A DNA stretch of 64,000 nt from Ruegeria sp. THAF57 (GTDB taxonomy: Bacteria; Pseudomonadota; Alphaproteobacteria; Rhodobacterales; Rhodobacteraceae). Below are positions 9,507 to 18,457 of the stretch, piece after piece (position 1 is the first letter of the stretch; the number at the start of each line of letters is the position of its first letter). The notes under the pieces were generated by a model. It did not search any database. It was not told the DNA's origin and worked only from the letters and a program-made list of their open reading frames with translations. The position numbers and the translations under genes were made by a program. The stretch spans positions 124,001 to 188,000 of the forward strand of contig NZ_CAIWNQ010000004.1 of NCBI RefSeq assembly GCF_903914075.1, read 5' to 3'.

Positions 9507-11018
9507 TTAGCTGTTCCCGCTGCCCGTAAATCGCGCGGCATCTGCTGCTGCGCGCCTGATCGCGTTCGACTTGTGGACGGTCTCCATGAATTCAGCCTCG
9601 GGGTCGCTGTCGTAGACAACACCGCCGCCTGCCTGAATATAAAGTTTATGGTCCTTCACGATCGCCGTTCTCAGCGCGATGCACATATCCATGTCACCGC
9701 CCGCGCTGAAATACCCCACGCCGCCGCCGTAAATCCCGCGCTTTTCAGGCTCTAGCTCGTCGATGATTTCCATCGCCCGCACTTTGGGCGCGCCCGAGAC
9801 CGTACCAGCCGGCATTCCGGCAAAAAACGCGTCCAATGCGTCTTTGTCATCGGCCAGTTCACCGACAACGTTGGAGACGATGTGCATGACGTGACTGTAG
9901 CGTTCGATGATGAATTCTTCTGTCGGACGCACCGTGCCGATTTTTGCGACCCGACCGGTATCGTTACGGCCCAGATCCAGAAGCATCAGGTGTTCGGCAA
10001 GCTCTTTCTTGTCGGCCAGCAGATCTACTTCGTTGGCCTTGTCCTCTTCGGGGGTCGCGCCACGCGGACGGGTTCCGGCGATCGGGCGGATTGTAACCTC
10101 ATCCCCGAACACCCTAACCAGAATCTCGGGGCTGGCACCAACAACCTGAAAACCGCCGAAGTTGAAATAGAACATGAAGGGCGACGGGTTTGTGCGTCGC
10201 AAGGACCGGTAAAGCGCAAAGGGCGGCTGCGGGAAATCCTGAGTCCAGCGTTGCGCGGGAACGACCTGAAAGATATCGCCTGCGCGGATATATTCCTTGG
10301 CCTTCTCAACAGCTTCCATGTAGCCAGATTTGGTAAAGTTGGATACCGGCGCTGCGACCTCGGACGCATCCCCCAAATCGCGTGTTTCGGCAGGCATGGC
10401 GCGTTCAAGATCGCGCACCGCATCCATCACGCGCTCTGCCGCCTGAGCGTAGGCTGCTTTTGCGGATTGCACTTCGCTGACCCATGCTGGCGACACGACG
10501 GTTACCTCGCCCTTTACGCCATCAAGCACAGCAACGACCGAAGGGCGCAGCATGACCGCATCCGGCAGGCCAAGCGGGTCCGGGTTCACATCGGGCAGAT
10601 ATTCGACCAGACGAACCATGTCATAGCCCAGATAACCAAACAATCCGGCAGCGGCCTGCGGCAGGTCTTCGGGCAGCGCGATCCGGCTTTCCGCCAGCAG
10701 CGCCCGCAAGTTGTCCATTGGGTTGCCGTCTTGCGCGGTAAACGCTTCGGGATCAAACCGCGCCGAGCGGTTCAGGGCCGAGGTTTCACCTTGGCATCGC
10801 CAGATCAGGTCAGGTTTCATACCGATGATCGAGTACCGTCCACGGACTTCGCCGCCAGTCACCGATTCCAGCATAAATGCATCTTTTTGCGCGCCGGTCA
10901 GCTTCAGCATCAGCGATACCGGAGTGTCCAGATCAGCGGCAAGACGCGTGTAAACGACCTGATTTTCACCCGCCTCGTAAGCGCGCGCGAAACTGTCGAA
11001 TTCTGGGGTAAGGGCCAT
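9507..11018 (-). CDS. trpE: Anthranilate synthase component I
   Basis: Makes anthranilate from chorismate using ammonia from TrpG. The 503-residue length is normal. The N-terminal domain contains the LLESVTGGEVRGRYSIIG block; the chorismate-binding domain has GDIFQVVPAQRW (about 255), the PIAGTRPRGATPEED loop (about 325), LMLLDLGRND (about 358), and AGTVSGAPKVRAMEIIDE near 415. The Leu/Ser feedback-inhibition region is intact. It lies 11 bp downstream of the PpiD gene and is probably co-transcribed with it. No tandem-Trp leader peptide is seen in front of it. Confidence 0.97.
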   Translation of the reverse strand: MALTPEFDSFARAYEAGENQVVYTRLAADLDTPVSLMLKLTGAQKDAFMLESVTGGEVRGRYSIIGMKPDLIWRCQGETSALNRSARFDPEAFTAQDGNPMDNLRALLAESRIALPEDLPQAAAGLFGYLGYDMVRLVEYLPDVNPDPLGLPDAVMLRPSVVAVLDGVKGEVTVVSPAWVSEVQSAKAAYAQAAERVMDAVRDLERAMPAETRDLGDASEVAAPVSNFTKSGYMEAVEKAKEYIRAGDIFQVVPAQRWTQDFPQPPFALYRSLRRTNPSPFMFYFNFGGFQVVGASPEILVRVFGDEVTIRPIAGTRPRGATPEEDKANEVDLLADKKELAEHLMLLDLGRNDTGRVAKIGTVRPTEEFIIERYSHVMHIVSNVVGELADDKDALDAFFAGMPAGTVSGAPKVRAMEIIDELEPEKRGIYGGGVGYFSAGGDMDMCIALRTAIVKDHKLYIQAGGGVVYDSDPEAEFMETVHKSNAIRRAAADAARFTGSGNS

Positions 11019-11029
11019 CTTTGGTCTCT

Positions 11030-12871
11030 TTAATAGCTCGCTTGCACGGCGTTCAGGGCACGTTGATCCACGACGGGGCGCGCGCGCACCTGTGCATCGC
11101 GGACGTACACGTCGAAAATGTTCTGTGCCAGAGCTTGATTCAACTGGGCGGCCAATGCCTCTTGCGCCTGACGCAGCTCGTCAGTCTCATCTGGCGGCAA
11201 CAACTCATCCAGACGCACGATCAGGGCGGTTCCCGCGCCGGGAACTACACGCAGTTCGCCCGGCTCCATCTCAAATACCTGCGTCATGAAGTCGGCTGGC
11301 ACGTCATCAAGGAAGGCCGTGCGGGTAAGGGCATTTTCCACCCGGAACGGCAGGCCCGTGGCGGTAAAGTCGCCGTCTTCCTTCAGTTGTTCCAGAACCA
11401 CGTTTGCCTGTTCTTCAAGGGCTTTGCCGGTTTCGGCCAGGGTCCACGCCGTGGCCACGCGTTCGCGGGCTGTGTCCAGAGGTTCAGGTCGGCGGGGCAG
11501 CACTTCGTTCAGGCGCATCGCAAAGATCGAGCCATCTTCCAGAAAAGCAACCTCGGGGAAGTCATCTTCTTGAACAGCTTCGGCGGCGGAACGGAAACCT
11601 TCATAGGCGGCAACACCGTCTTCGCTCTGGCGTGTCCAGTCGATCTGGCCCAACTCCATCTCGGTTTCCGCAACCAGTTCTTCCAATGTGGCACCACCAG
11701 CCAGCAAGTCATTGATGTCCTCGGATTGCGCCTCGATCTGACGGCGGGCGCGATCCGCTGCCAGTTCTTCTCGCAGGATCGGGGCGGCGTCTTCAAACGA
11801 GGTGTTGTTTTCAGCAAGCGATCCGTTGATCCGGAACAAGGCAGGGCCGAAAACCGACGGCAAAGGTCCGACGACGGTATCCAGTTCTGCCGCGAAAACA
11901 GCGTCGGCGGCACCTTCCAGATCCTCACGGGTCACGTCGCCAAGGTCGACGTCGCTAAGTTCAAGCTCGCGGTCGCGAACAAGTTGCTCGAAAGACGTGC
12001 CACCGACCTCAAGCTGCGCCATTGCGTCTTTTGCTTCTTCCTCGGACGGGAAGGGAAGGCGTTCGACCAAGCGGCGTTCGGGTTGCAAAAACTCAGCCGA
12101 GCGCTGGTCATACAGGCGGCGAACCGAATCCTCGTCAACCTCGACGCTGTCCAACAGCATGTCAGGTGACAGGATTGCATAGGTTAGCTGCTTGGTGCGG
12201 GGCAGGGTGAACTGGTCGGAATTCTCATCATAGTACGCCTGCACCTGCGCGTCCGTCGGGTCAGCAACCGGCGTCGCCAGGGCATCAGGTGCCAGCGTAG
12301 CAACGGTAAAGCTGCGCCGTGCGCCGATGAAATCCGTCAGGACATCGGTCAGGGTCTGCGGCATCTCAACACCACCCATGATTGCGCCCTGCACGATGGT
12401 ACGGGCCGATTCCTTGCGCAGGTCGGTCTCGAACTCAGTGTCGGTCATGCCGACCTGTTCAAGCTGGAACTGATAGGCCTCGCGGTCGAACGTGCCGTTG
12501 ACGCCCTGAAAGGCGGGGATCGCCAGAATTTCCTTCTGCAGGTTCTCGTCGCCGATCGAAATGCCCAGCAAGCCAACTTCGTTATCAATCGCGGCCAATG
12601 CGGTCAGGCGGGAAAGGGCAAGCTGATCCAATCCGATCTCAAGCGCCTGAGACATTTGCAGCGGTTGACCGGTCTGATTTTCGACGGCACGGATTTCTCG
12701 CTGAAGCTCACGCACATACTCGTTGACCGAGATATCCTCGTCGCCCACCTGCGCCACTGTCCGAACTGTTCCGGTCAGGCTGGTTGCTCCGAACCCGGCC
12801 AGACCCAGCATCAGAAGGCCCATCAATATCCAGACAAAGGTCTTCGAAAGGTTTTTCATGCCTGCGGCCAT
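11030..12871 (-). CDS. ppiD: PpiD/SurA-type periplasmic peptidyl-prolyl isomerase
   Basis: Membrane-anchored chaperone helping fold proteins leaving the Sec translocon. The 613-residue protein begins MAAGMKNLSKTFVWILM with one N-terminal membrane helix (about 10-30), followed by a SurA_N-like chaperone region (about 35-190: VAQVGDEDISVNEYVRELQ), a parvulin-like rotamase region (about 230-380) and a second helical C-terminal part. AGAGGG is placed 4 bases before the ATG. In several alphaproteobacteria such genes sit beside trpE, which is inherited gene order rather than shared function. The parvulin active-site residues cannot be confirmed by eye, so the isomerase activity is less sure than the chaperone fold. 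Confidence 0.85.
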   Translation of the reverse strand: MAAGMKNLSKTFVWILMGLLMLGLAGFGATSLTGTVRTVAQVGDEDISVNEYVRELQREIRAVENQTGQPLQMSQALEIGLDQLALSRLTALAAIDNEVGLLGISIGDENLQKEILAIPAFQGVNGTFDREAYQFQLEQVGMTDTEFETDLRKESARTIVQGAIMGGVEMPQTLTDVLTDFIGARRSFTVATLAPDALATPVADPTDAQVQAYYDENSDQFTLPRTKQLTYAILSPDMLLDSVEVDEDSVRRLYDQRSAEFLQPERRLVERLPFPSEEEAKDAMAQLEVGGTSFEQLVRDRELELSDVDLGDVTREDLEGAADAVFAAELDTVVGPLPSVFGPALFRINGSLAENNTSFEDAAPILREELAADRARRQIEAQSEDINDLLAGGATLEELVAETEMELGQIDWTRQSEDGVAAYEGFRSAAEAVQEDDFPEVAFLEDGSIFAMRLNEVLPRRPEPLDTARERVATAWTLAETGKALEEQANVVLEQLKEDGDFTATGLPFRVENALTRTAFLDDVPADFMTQVFEMEPGELRVVPGAGTALIVRLDELLPPDETDELRQAQEALAAQLNQALAQNIFDVYVRDAQVRARPVVDQRALNAVQASY

Positions 12872-12953
12872 TTTGCCCTCTTTGTGCTTTTTGGCAGGTT
12901 ACTGCCCCGTCGGTTGCGGCCCTGAATACGACGCGCACCGCCGGGGGGCAAGC

Positions 12954-14129
12954 TCAGAAGGAAAGGGCCTGTAGCCGATCGAACAATTGACCCAGCCCGG
13001 CGCGATCCAGATTGGCGAATGCGATGCGTACTTGGCGTTTTCCTGCCGGGTCGCCCGTGGGCATGAACATGGTGCCGGGCAGCAGCAGCACACCGGCGTC
13101 TGGCACCAGACGACGGGCCAGCTCGTCAGACGGAATGTCGAACGGATGCTCAAAATATGCGAAATAAGCCCCAAGCCCAAGCAGACGCCATCCCTTGTCC
13201 GTTAATACAGGCAGCAGTTCCTGAATGGCAGCGCGCCGGTCCAGAATTTCTTGTCTTTCATCCGCAAGCCATTCCGGAAGGTTCTTCATTCCCCAAAGTG
13301 CTGCGAACTGGCCGATCTGACCAGGGCAGATCGCAACGGTATCCAGAAACTTTTCAATCTCAGCCAAAAGCGCGACATCGGTGGCGATTGCACCAACACG
13401 GTGGCCAGTCAGCCGGTAGGCTTTTGAGAACGAATAGAGATGCACCAGAGTTTTTTCCCACTCCGGCTGCTGAAACAAATCGTGCGGCGGCCCGCTGCGG
13501 CTGTCAAAGTCACGATAGGTCTCGTCCACGATCAACCGGATACCAGCGTCACGACATAGCTGGTAGAAGGCCAACACCAGATCGGCAGGGTATTCAACGC
13601 CGCCCGGATTGTTGGGGGTAACCAACGCAATTGCCCGGGTTTTATCGGTCAGCAGCGCTCGGGCCGCATCAGGATCGGGCAGAAGGTCGTCGCCGGTCGG
13701 TAGGTCAACCGCACGCACCCCAGCCATATCCAGCCACATTTTGTGGTTGAAGTACCAAGGTGTTGGCAGGATCACCTCATCGTTTTGATCCGTGATCGCT
13801 GATATCACCGCCGAGAATGCCTGATTACACCCTGAGGTTATTGCGACCTGATCCGAGTGAACCTTTGCATCGTAATGTGCGCTGATTTGGGCTGCCAGTT
13901 CATCGCGCAGGTTCGTATTGCCCAGCACCGGCCCATAAAGGTGGGCCGCATCTTCGGAAATCGCGAACTCTGCCATGGCCTGTCGCAGAGCCAATGGCGG
14001 TGGATCAACCGGGGCTGCCTGACTGACGTTGATAAGCGGGCGATCTTCCGGGAAGTCCACACCGTCCAGCCAACGCCGCGCCTCCATCACCGGTGGCGCG
14101 AAGGTTGAGGCAGTGCGTGTCCGGGGCAT
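12954..14129 (-). CDS. PLP-dependent class I/II aminotransferase
   Basis: Transfers an amino group between an amino acid and a keto acid, or does a related PLP reaction; the substrate cannot be told. The start is placed at the ATG at 14129 (391 residues); the frame stays open another 80 codons into the gpt gene but that part overlaps it in another frame. Motifs: the YGPVLGNTNLRDELA segment near 60, SGCNQAFSAV (PLP phosphate loop), TPNNPGGV near 170, DETYRDF near 200, and the Schiff-base Lys in LYSFSKAYRLTGHRVG near 235. It is downstream of gpt by 46 bp and may belong to the fabI-gpt transcript. Confidence 0.88.
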   Translation of the reverse strand: MPRTRTASTFAPPVMEARRWLDGVDFPEDRPLINVSQAAPVDPPPLALRQAMAEFAISEDAAHLYGPVLGNTNLRDELAAQISAHYDAKVHSDQVAITSGCNQAFSAVISAITDQNDEVILPTPWYFNHKMWLDMAGVRAVDLPTGDDLLPDPDAARALLTDKTRAIALVTPNNPGGVEYPADLVLAFYQLCRDAGIRLIVDETYRDFDSRSGPPHDLFQQPEWEKTLVHLYSFSKAYRLTGHRVGAIATDVALLAEIEKFLDTVAICPGQIGQFAALWGMKNLPEWLADERQEILDRRAAIQELLPVLTDKGWRLLGLGAYFAYFEHPFDIPSDELARRLVPDAGVLLLPGTMFMPTGDPAGKRQVRIAFANLDRAGLGQLFDRLQALSF

Positions 14130-14175
14130 GTGTATTCTCTGACCGTTGGAAAACTGAGTGTTATGGCCGTCGGCG

Positions 14176-14685
14176 TCAGTCGGTTCCGCGATAGGGCTCG
14201 ACATATTGCAGGGCCATGTCCCAGGGGAAGAAAATCCAGGTGTCCTGGCTGACTTCGGTGATGAAGGTGTCCACCATTGGCCGACCCTTGGGTTTGGCAT
14301 AGACGGTCGCAAAATGGGCGTTGGGATACATCGCGCGTACCAGCTCCAGCGTTTTTCCGCTGTCAACAAGATCGTCGATGATCAGAACGCCGGTTCCGTC
14401 GCCCATCAAATCCGCGTCCGGAGCCTTGAGCACTTCGGCCTCGCCCTGTTCCTGATGGTGATAGGACCGCACGCTGATGGTATCGACGGTTCGAATGTCG
14501 AGCTCACGGCTGACAATCATCGCAGGGGCCATGCCACCACGCGTGATGGCAACCACAGCGCGCCATGCGCCGTCGTCGGGGCCTTGCCCATCCAGTCGCC
14601 ACGCCAACGCTCGGGAATCGCGATGGATCTGATCCCAACTGATGTGAAAGCCTTTTTCGTGGGGCAGACGGTCCTTGGCGCTCAT
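14176..14685 (-). CDS. gpt: Xanthine-guanine phosphoribosyltransferase
   Basis: Salvages xanthine and guanine to nucleotides with PRPP. The ATG at 14685 ([11 protein letters not shown]) gives 169 residues; the ATG six codons upstream would fall inside the fabI stop. The PRPP-binding motif [17 protein letters not shown] is near residue 105 and the ITRGGMAPA loop near 47. It begins 4 bp after fabI with AAGGGTT as ribosome site, so both are likely on one transcript. Confidence 0.94.
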   Translation of the reverse strand: MSAKDRLPHEKGFHISWDQIHRDSRALAWRLDGQGPDDGAWRAVVAITRGGMAPAMIVSRELDIRTVDTISVRSYHHQEQGEAEVLKAPDADLMGDGTGVLIIDDLVDSGKTLELVRAMYPNAHFATVYAKPKGRPMVDTFITEVSQDTWIFFPWDMALQYVEPYRGTD

Positions 14686-14689
14686 GCTG

Positions 14690-15496
14690 TTAACCCTTCT
14701 CAACGTCTGGCGCGTCGACAGCCTTCATGCCGACGATATGGTATCCCGAATCCACGTGCAGGTTTTCGCCGGTCACGCCGCTGCTGAGGTCTGACAACAG
14801 GTACAGGGCCGACTTGCCCACATCGTCGATTGTCACGTTGCGGCGCAGGGGCGAGTTATATTCGTTCCACTTCATAATATAGCGGAAATCGCCGATGCCG
14901 CTGGCGGCCAGTGTCTTGATGGGGCCGGCCGAGATCGTGTTGACCCGAATGCCGTCTTTTCCAAGGTCTTCGGCCAGGTACTTCACAGAAGCTTCCAACG
15001 CAGCCTTTGCGACGCCCATGACATTGTAATGCGGCATAACCTGTTCGGCACCATAATATGTGAGGGTGACGGCACTGCCGCCTTCAGACATCATCTTTTC
15101 GGCACGCTGCATGACGGCGGTGAAGGAATATACCGAAACATCCATCGTCAGCTTGAAATTTGCGCGCGATGTATCGACATAACGACCGCGCAGTTCGTTT
15201 TTGTCCGAGAACCCAATGGCGTGAACGACAAAGTCCAGCTTGCCCCATTTTTCCGACAGCGCTGTGAAAAGCGCGTCGATCGACTCTTCATCGCTAACGT
15301 CACAGGGCAGTACGATTTCGCTGCCGAGTTGCGCCGCCAAAGGGTCGACGCGTTTCTTCAGCGCGTCCCCCTGATAGGAAAAAGCCAGCTCTGCTCCGGC
15401 TTCTGACAATGCACGGGCAATTCCCCAAGCGATTGATTTATCATTGGCCAGTCCCATGATGAGGCCGCGCTTTCCGGCCATCAACTGATTTGACAT
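14690..15496 (-). CDS. fabI: Enoyl-[acyl-carrier-protein] reductase (NADH)
   Basis: Does the last reduction of each fatty-acid elongation round. The start is set at the ATG at 15496 (268 residues, [15 protein letters not shown]), matching FabI length; the open frame upstream overlaps pdxH. The SDR-type NAD-binding start [15 protein letters not shown] and the FabI Tyr-x6-Lys active site (Tyr157 to Lys164 in HYNVMGVAK) are present, with Tyr147/148 in the preceding TYYG. It is the family targeted by triclosan. The gene diverges from pdxH. Confidence 0.97.
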   Translation of the reverse strand: MSNQLMAGKRGLIMGLANDKSIAWGIARALSEAGAELAFSYQGDALKKRVDPLAAQLGSEIVLPCDVSDEESIDALFTALSEKWGKLDFVVHAIGFSDKNELRGRYVDTSRANFKLTMDVSVYSFTAVMQRAEKMMSEGGSAVTLTYYGAEQVMPHYNVMGVAKAALEASVKYLAEDLGKDGIRVNTISAGPIKTLAASGIGDFRYIMKWNEYNSPLRRNVTIDDVGKSALYLLSDLSSGVTGENLHVDSGYHIVGMKAVDAPDVEKG

Positions 15497-15631
15497 GTTC
15501 GGTTCTCCGCCTGTCTTCGCGTCATGTTGAGATGGTTTATGCCATTGGATGCGCGGCATCAAGGCCGCGCGCTCTTGCCCGAGGCGGGTTCTCGCCCTAG
15601 GGTGGAAGGCAAGAGTTTCCAGGGGATGGAA

Positions 15632-16237
15632 ATGAACGAACGAGACGGCATTTTCGCCGGCACCGATCCGTTTGTTATCGCGGCGCGGTGGTTGGACGAG
15701 GCCAGGGATAGTGAACCGAACGATCCGAACGCGATTGCCTTGGCAACCGTGGATGATTCTGGTTTGCCGAACGTGCGCATGGTTCTGTTGAAAGAGATCG
15801 AACAGAACGCTTTTGTTTTCTACACAAACTATGAAAGCACCAAAGCTGCTGAGCTCGACAGTGCTGGCAAAGCCGCATTTGTGATGCATTGGAAATCTTT
15901 GCGGCGTCAAATCCGAGTTCGTGGTACAATAACACGCGAGAGTGGGTCGCAGGCAGACGAATACTATGCGTCCCGTTCTTTAAAAAGCCGTTTGGGGGCC
16001 TGGGCATCGAAGCAGTCGCAGCCTCTGAGTAGTCGCGCGGCTTTGATGGCCGAGGTCGCCAAGGTAACGGCGAAACTAGGGCCGAATCCGCCGCGCCCTC
16101 CGTTCTGGGGTGGTTACAGGCTGGAGCCGGTCGAGATCGAGTTTTGGGCGGACGGAGCGTTTCGACTGCACGATCGGTTTCGATGGCAACGCGATCATTC
16201 GGGCTCGCCCTGGCAAATTCAAAGGCTGAATCCATGA
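15632..16237 (+). CDS. pdxH: Pyridoxamine 5'-phosphate oxidase
   Basis: FMN enzyme converting PNP/PMP to pyridoxal 5'-phosphate, the cofactor of the several aminotransferases in this window. The start at 15632 ([10 protein letters not shown], 201 residues) is chosen because AGGGG lies 6 bases before it; the ATG at 15626 touches that site. Motifs: [26 protein letters not shown] FMN loop near 30-50, [13 protein letters not shown] near 66, [14 protein letters not shown] near 88, and the C-terminal signature [15 protein letters not shown]. Confidence 0.96.
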   Translation: MNERDGIFAGTDPFVIAARWLDEARDSEPNDPNAIALATVDDSGLPNVRMVLLKEIEQNAFVFYTNYESTKAAELDSAGKAAFVMHWKSLRRQIRVRGTITRESGSQADEYYASRSLKSRLGAWASKQSQPLSSRAALMAEVAKVTAKLGPNPPRPPFWGGYRLEPVEIEFWADGAFRLHDRFRWQRDHSGSPWQIQRLNP

Positions 16238-16358
16238 CGTTCGCGTATCGTGAAATGCAAGACTCGGAGAATAAAGGATTTTTTCGGCTTGAAATTGCGG
16301 GCCATTCCCATACACATCGAACTCTTAACGAAGTGCTAAAACTCGCGATGGAAACACT

Positions 16359-16886
16359 GTGCCAGAAGACCTGAACAGCATGTACCGCGTCCGTGGACAC
16401 GTAAAATGGTTCGATCCCGCCAAGGGGTACGGATTCGTTGTGTCCGATGAAGGCGGTCCTGATATTCTGTTGCATGTAAATGTTTTGCGTAATTTCGGCC
16501 AAAGCTCGGTAGCTGACGGCGCGGGAATCGAGATTATGACGCATCGCACCGATCGCGGTGTTCAAGCGGTTGAAGTGATCAGCGTCGACCCGCCGGTGCG
16601 TACCGACTCGATGATGCTTGCCGATTTTGCCGAGCTCGATCCAGTGGTGATCGCGCAAGCTCCGTTGGAAGCTGCGCGCGTGAAGTGGTTCGATAAGGGC
16701 AAAGGCTTTGGCTTTGCGAATGTCTTTGGGCGCGACGAAGATGTATTCCTCCATATTGAGGTTCTGCGTCGATCCGGATTGGCTGATCTTCAGCCCGGAG
16801 AGGCGTTGGCGATGCGCGTGATCGACGGCAAGCGCGGGCGTATGGCGGCCCAGGTACTGGCCTGGGAAGCGGCCTTGGACGAATAA
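16359..16886 (+). CDS. Two-domain cold-shock (CspA-type) nucleic-acid-binding protein
   Basis: Contains two cold-shock domains in one 175-residue chain. Domain 1 (about 13-75) has GHVKWFDPAKGYGFV with RNP1 and DILLHV as RNP2; domain 2 (about 105-170) has ARVKWFDKGKGFGFA and DVFLHI. Both keep the aromatic residues that stack on single-stranded RNA or DNA. A GTG at 16359 is the likely start; an ATG at 16380 is an alternative. The linker (about 76-104) is acidic and unstructured. The next gene, a DUF192 protein, follows by 8 bp, so the two share a transcript. Role as RNA chaperone is family knowledge. Confidence 0.92.
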   Translation: MPEDLNSMYRVRGHVKWFDPAKGYGFVVSDEGGPDILLHVNVLRNFGQSSVADGAGIEIMTHRTDRGVQAVEVISVDPPVRTDSMMLADFAELDPVVIAQAPLEAARVKWFDKGKGFGFANVFGRDEDVFLHIEVLRRSGLADLQPGEALAMRVIDGKRGRMAAQVLAWEAALDE

Positions 16887-16894
16887 GTCGGACA

Positions 16895-17362
16895 ATGCTT
16901 AGGTTTCTCACGGTTCTTGCTTTTATCTCTCTGCTATGGACCGAAGATGCGCTGGCCGCGTGCCGTGCGGATCGCGTTAACCTGAAGAATGACAAGATGC
17001 AGGCGGGTTTTGATGTCGAGCTCGCCATCACGCCGCAAGAGCGATCCCGCGGGTTGATGTTCCGAGAATCACTGCCGGCCCGATCGGGAATGCTTTTTGT
17101 TTTCGATCCTCCACAACCTGTTGTGTTTTGGATGAAGAACACACTGATTCCCCTCGATATCATTTTCATCGACCGGGCAGGTGTAATCACACATATTCAT
17201 CAGGGCGCAGTACCCGGCGATTTGACGCCGATTGAAGGCGGTGATTCCGTGTTTGCGGTGCTGGAAATCAATGCCGGGCTGTCTGCGCGGTATTCGATTA
17301 CGCTTGGAACCGAGGTGCAGCACGAAATTTTTGCACAAGGTCCCGCAATTTGGCCCTGTTAG
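16895..17362 (+). CDS. DUF192 family periplasmic protein
   Basis: A 155-residue protein with a clear signal peptide (FLTVLAFISLLWTEDALAA, cut near residue 22) followed by the DUF192 domain: ITPQERSRGLMFRESLP, GMLFVFDPPQPVVFWMKNT, PLDIIFID and AVLEINAGLSARYSI. The family occurs widely in bacteria and archaea and its function is not established. Position behind the cold-shock gene with an 8-bp gap suggests co-transcription. Confidence 0.88.
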   Translation: MLRFLTVLAFISLLWTEDALAACRADRVNLKNDKMQAGFDVELAITPQERSRGLMFRESLPARSGMLFVFDPPQPVVFWMKNTLIPLDIIFIDRAGVITHIHQGAVPGDLTPIEGGDSVFAVLEINAGLSARYSITLGTEVQHEIFAQGPAIWPC

Positions 17363-17405
17363 GGCTTTTCAAATCAGAAAGGCATCGTTAGGAAGGCGCA
17401 CGGTC

Positions 17406-17482
17406 CGGGGCGTGGCGCAGTCTGGTAGCGCACCTGTTTTGGGTACAGGGGGTCGTAGGTTCGAATCCTGCCGCCCCGACCA
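17406..17482 (+). tRNA. tRNA-Pro (anticodon TGG)
   Basis: The 77-base cloverleaf starts with CGGGGCG pairing to CGCCCCG at 17472-17478, followed by discriminator A and an encoded CCA. The anticodon stem CCTGT/ACAGG encloses the loop TTTGGGT, giving TGG. The T arm reads GGTTCGAATCC. Confidence 0.98.
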
Positions 17483-17489
17483 CTTCTTC

Positions 17490-17927
17490 TTATATCGCTG
17501 GTGATCCACCCATAGCCTGATAAAGCGCTGTCAGCGCCTTATCCAGCGTTTCGCTTTCCACAGGGACCTGAACGGCAGGCCCTGTTCGTTGCGGTACGTC
17601 AAAGTATAAATCGGCATCCACTCGGTACCCGGTTGAGTTCTTGGTCGACGTCAGTCTCATAACGCTTGTGGGAAGATCCTGCGGGTATCCGTCGTAATTG
17701 AGAATCAGGTAAGCCGTCGTATCCGGGGGCAGCAACTCGGAGCATTCAAAAACCCGATTCCCAAGCTGTTGAAACTGTTCGCCGGGTCCGGCACATCCAA
17801 TTTCAAAGGTTTTAAACAAGCGCTCTGGATAGTTTTCGAATTGCGCACTGCGCGATGGAAGGGGCACATCTTGTGGTGCACAGGCCACGATCAGGCCAAT
17901 CAGAGGAACCAACCCAACCCATCTCAT
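17490..17927 (-). CDS. Small predicted lipoprotein, unknown function
   Basis: Starting at the ATG at 17927 the product is 145 residues with a type II signal peptide: LIGLIVAC gives a lipobox with Cys16. The longer open frame adds 32 basic residues before this, which would spoil the signal. The mature part contains four further Cys-spaced segments ([16 protein letters not shown]) and ends in a helix-like [13 protein letters not shown] do not recognise the family. It ends 7 bp from the tRNA-Pro gene on the opposite strand. Confidence 0.7.
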   Translation of the reverse strand: MRWVGLVPLIGLIVACAPQDVPLPSRSAQFENYPERLFKTFEIGCAGPGEQFQQLGNRVFECSELLPPDTTAYLILNYDGYPQDLPTSVMRLTSTKNSTGYRVDADLYFDVPQRTGPAVQVPVESETLDKALTALYQAMGGSPAI

Positions 17928-18023
17928 CAGACTACTTGCCCAATTTTTGGCCCGTCGAAATTTCCGACCGAATTTTTCTTCATGACCATCCTTGCACCGA
18001 TTCTTTTTTGACACGGCAATCAT

Positions 18024-18457
18024 AGCGCGGGTTTATCAAATGCCGATAACCATACGAGGCAACACAGTTAATTGGTTCTCCCAAACATGTGTTCATCAGC
18101 CCAGAGCGGTGGATGAAGCTGTGGAGGAATCGGCCACCAAAGTTCGAGTGCGTTAGAATGCGAACCGGTCAACAGTAAAGATTCCAAAAATGACCGAAAA
18201 ATGACGTTGACGATCTATGGCTGAATGCGTCAACTTGTATGGGCCGAAGGTGGTGCCACTAAATCTGGTAGTAAATCCAGAGATGGTACAGGGCGAGGGT
18301 CGGAAAGCACAGCTATACTAACGTGCAACCGTTTGGACGGGTTGCGCTGTCATAGGCAGCGAACGGTCTTTTGCGCCCAATTTTCTGGCGCGGTCGAAGG
18401 TCTACAGTTTCGGACCTGAAACCAAAGAATAAGTTGATTGAATCTAGGGCGGCGGAC
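18024..18457 (+). promoter_or_regulatory. nrdJ upstream region with a hairpin-rich leader
   Basis: This 434-bp stretch holds no convincing gene. Three inverted repeats lie in a row: GTTGACG (18206-18212) with CGTCAAC (18228-18234), TCTGG (18264-18268) with CCAGA (18277-18281), and GCAACC (18325-18330) with GGTTGC (18340-18345). A TATACT hexamer at 18314-18319 could be a -10 but has no good -35. I see neither the conserved core of an adenosylcobalamin riboswitch nor an NrdR box. The first repeat could equally be a protein operator. Confidence 0.4.

Noticed and set aside
18206-18345. Adenosylcobalamin riboswitch before nrdJ
   Set aside because: The conserved core and B12-box sequence could not be found, although hairpins exist.
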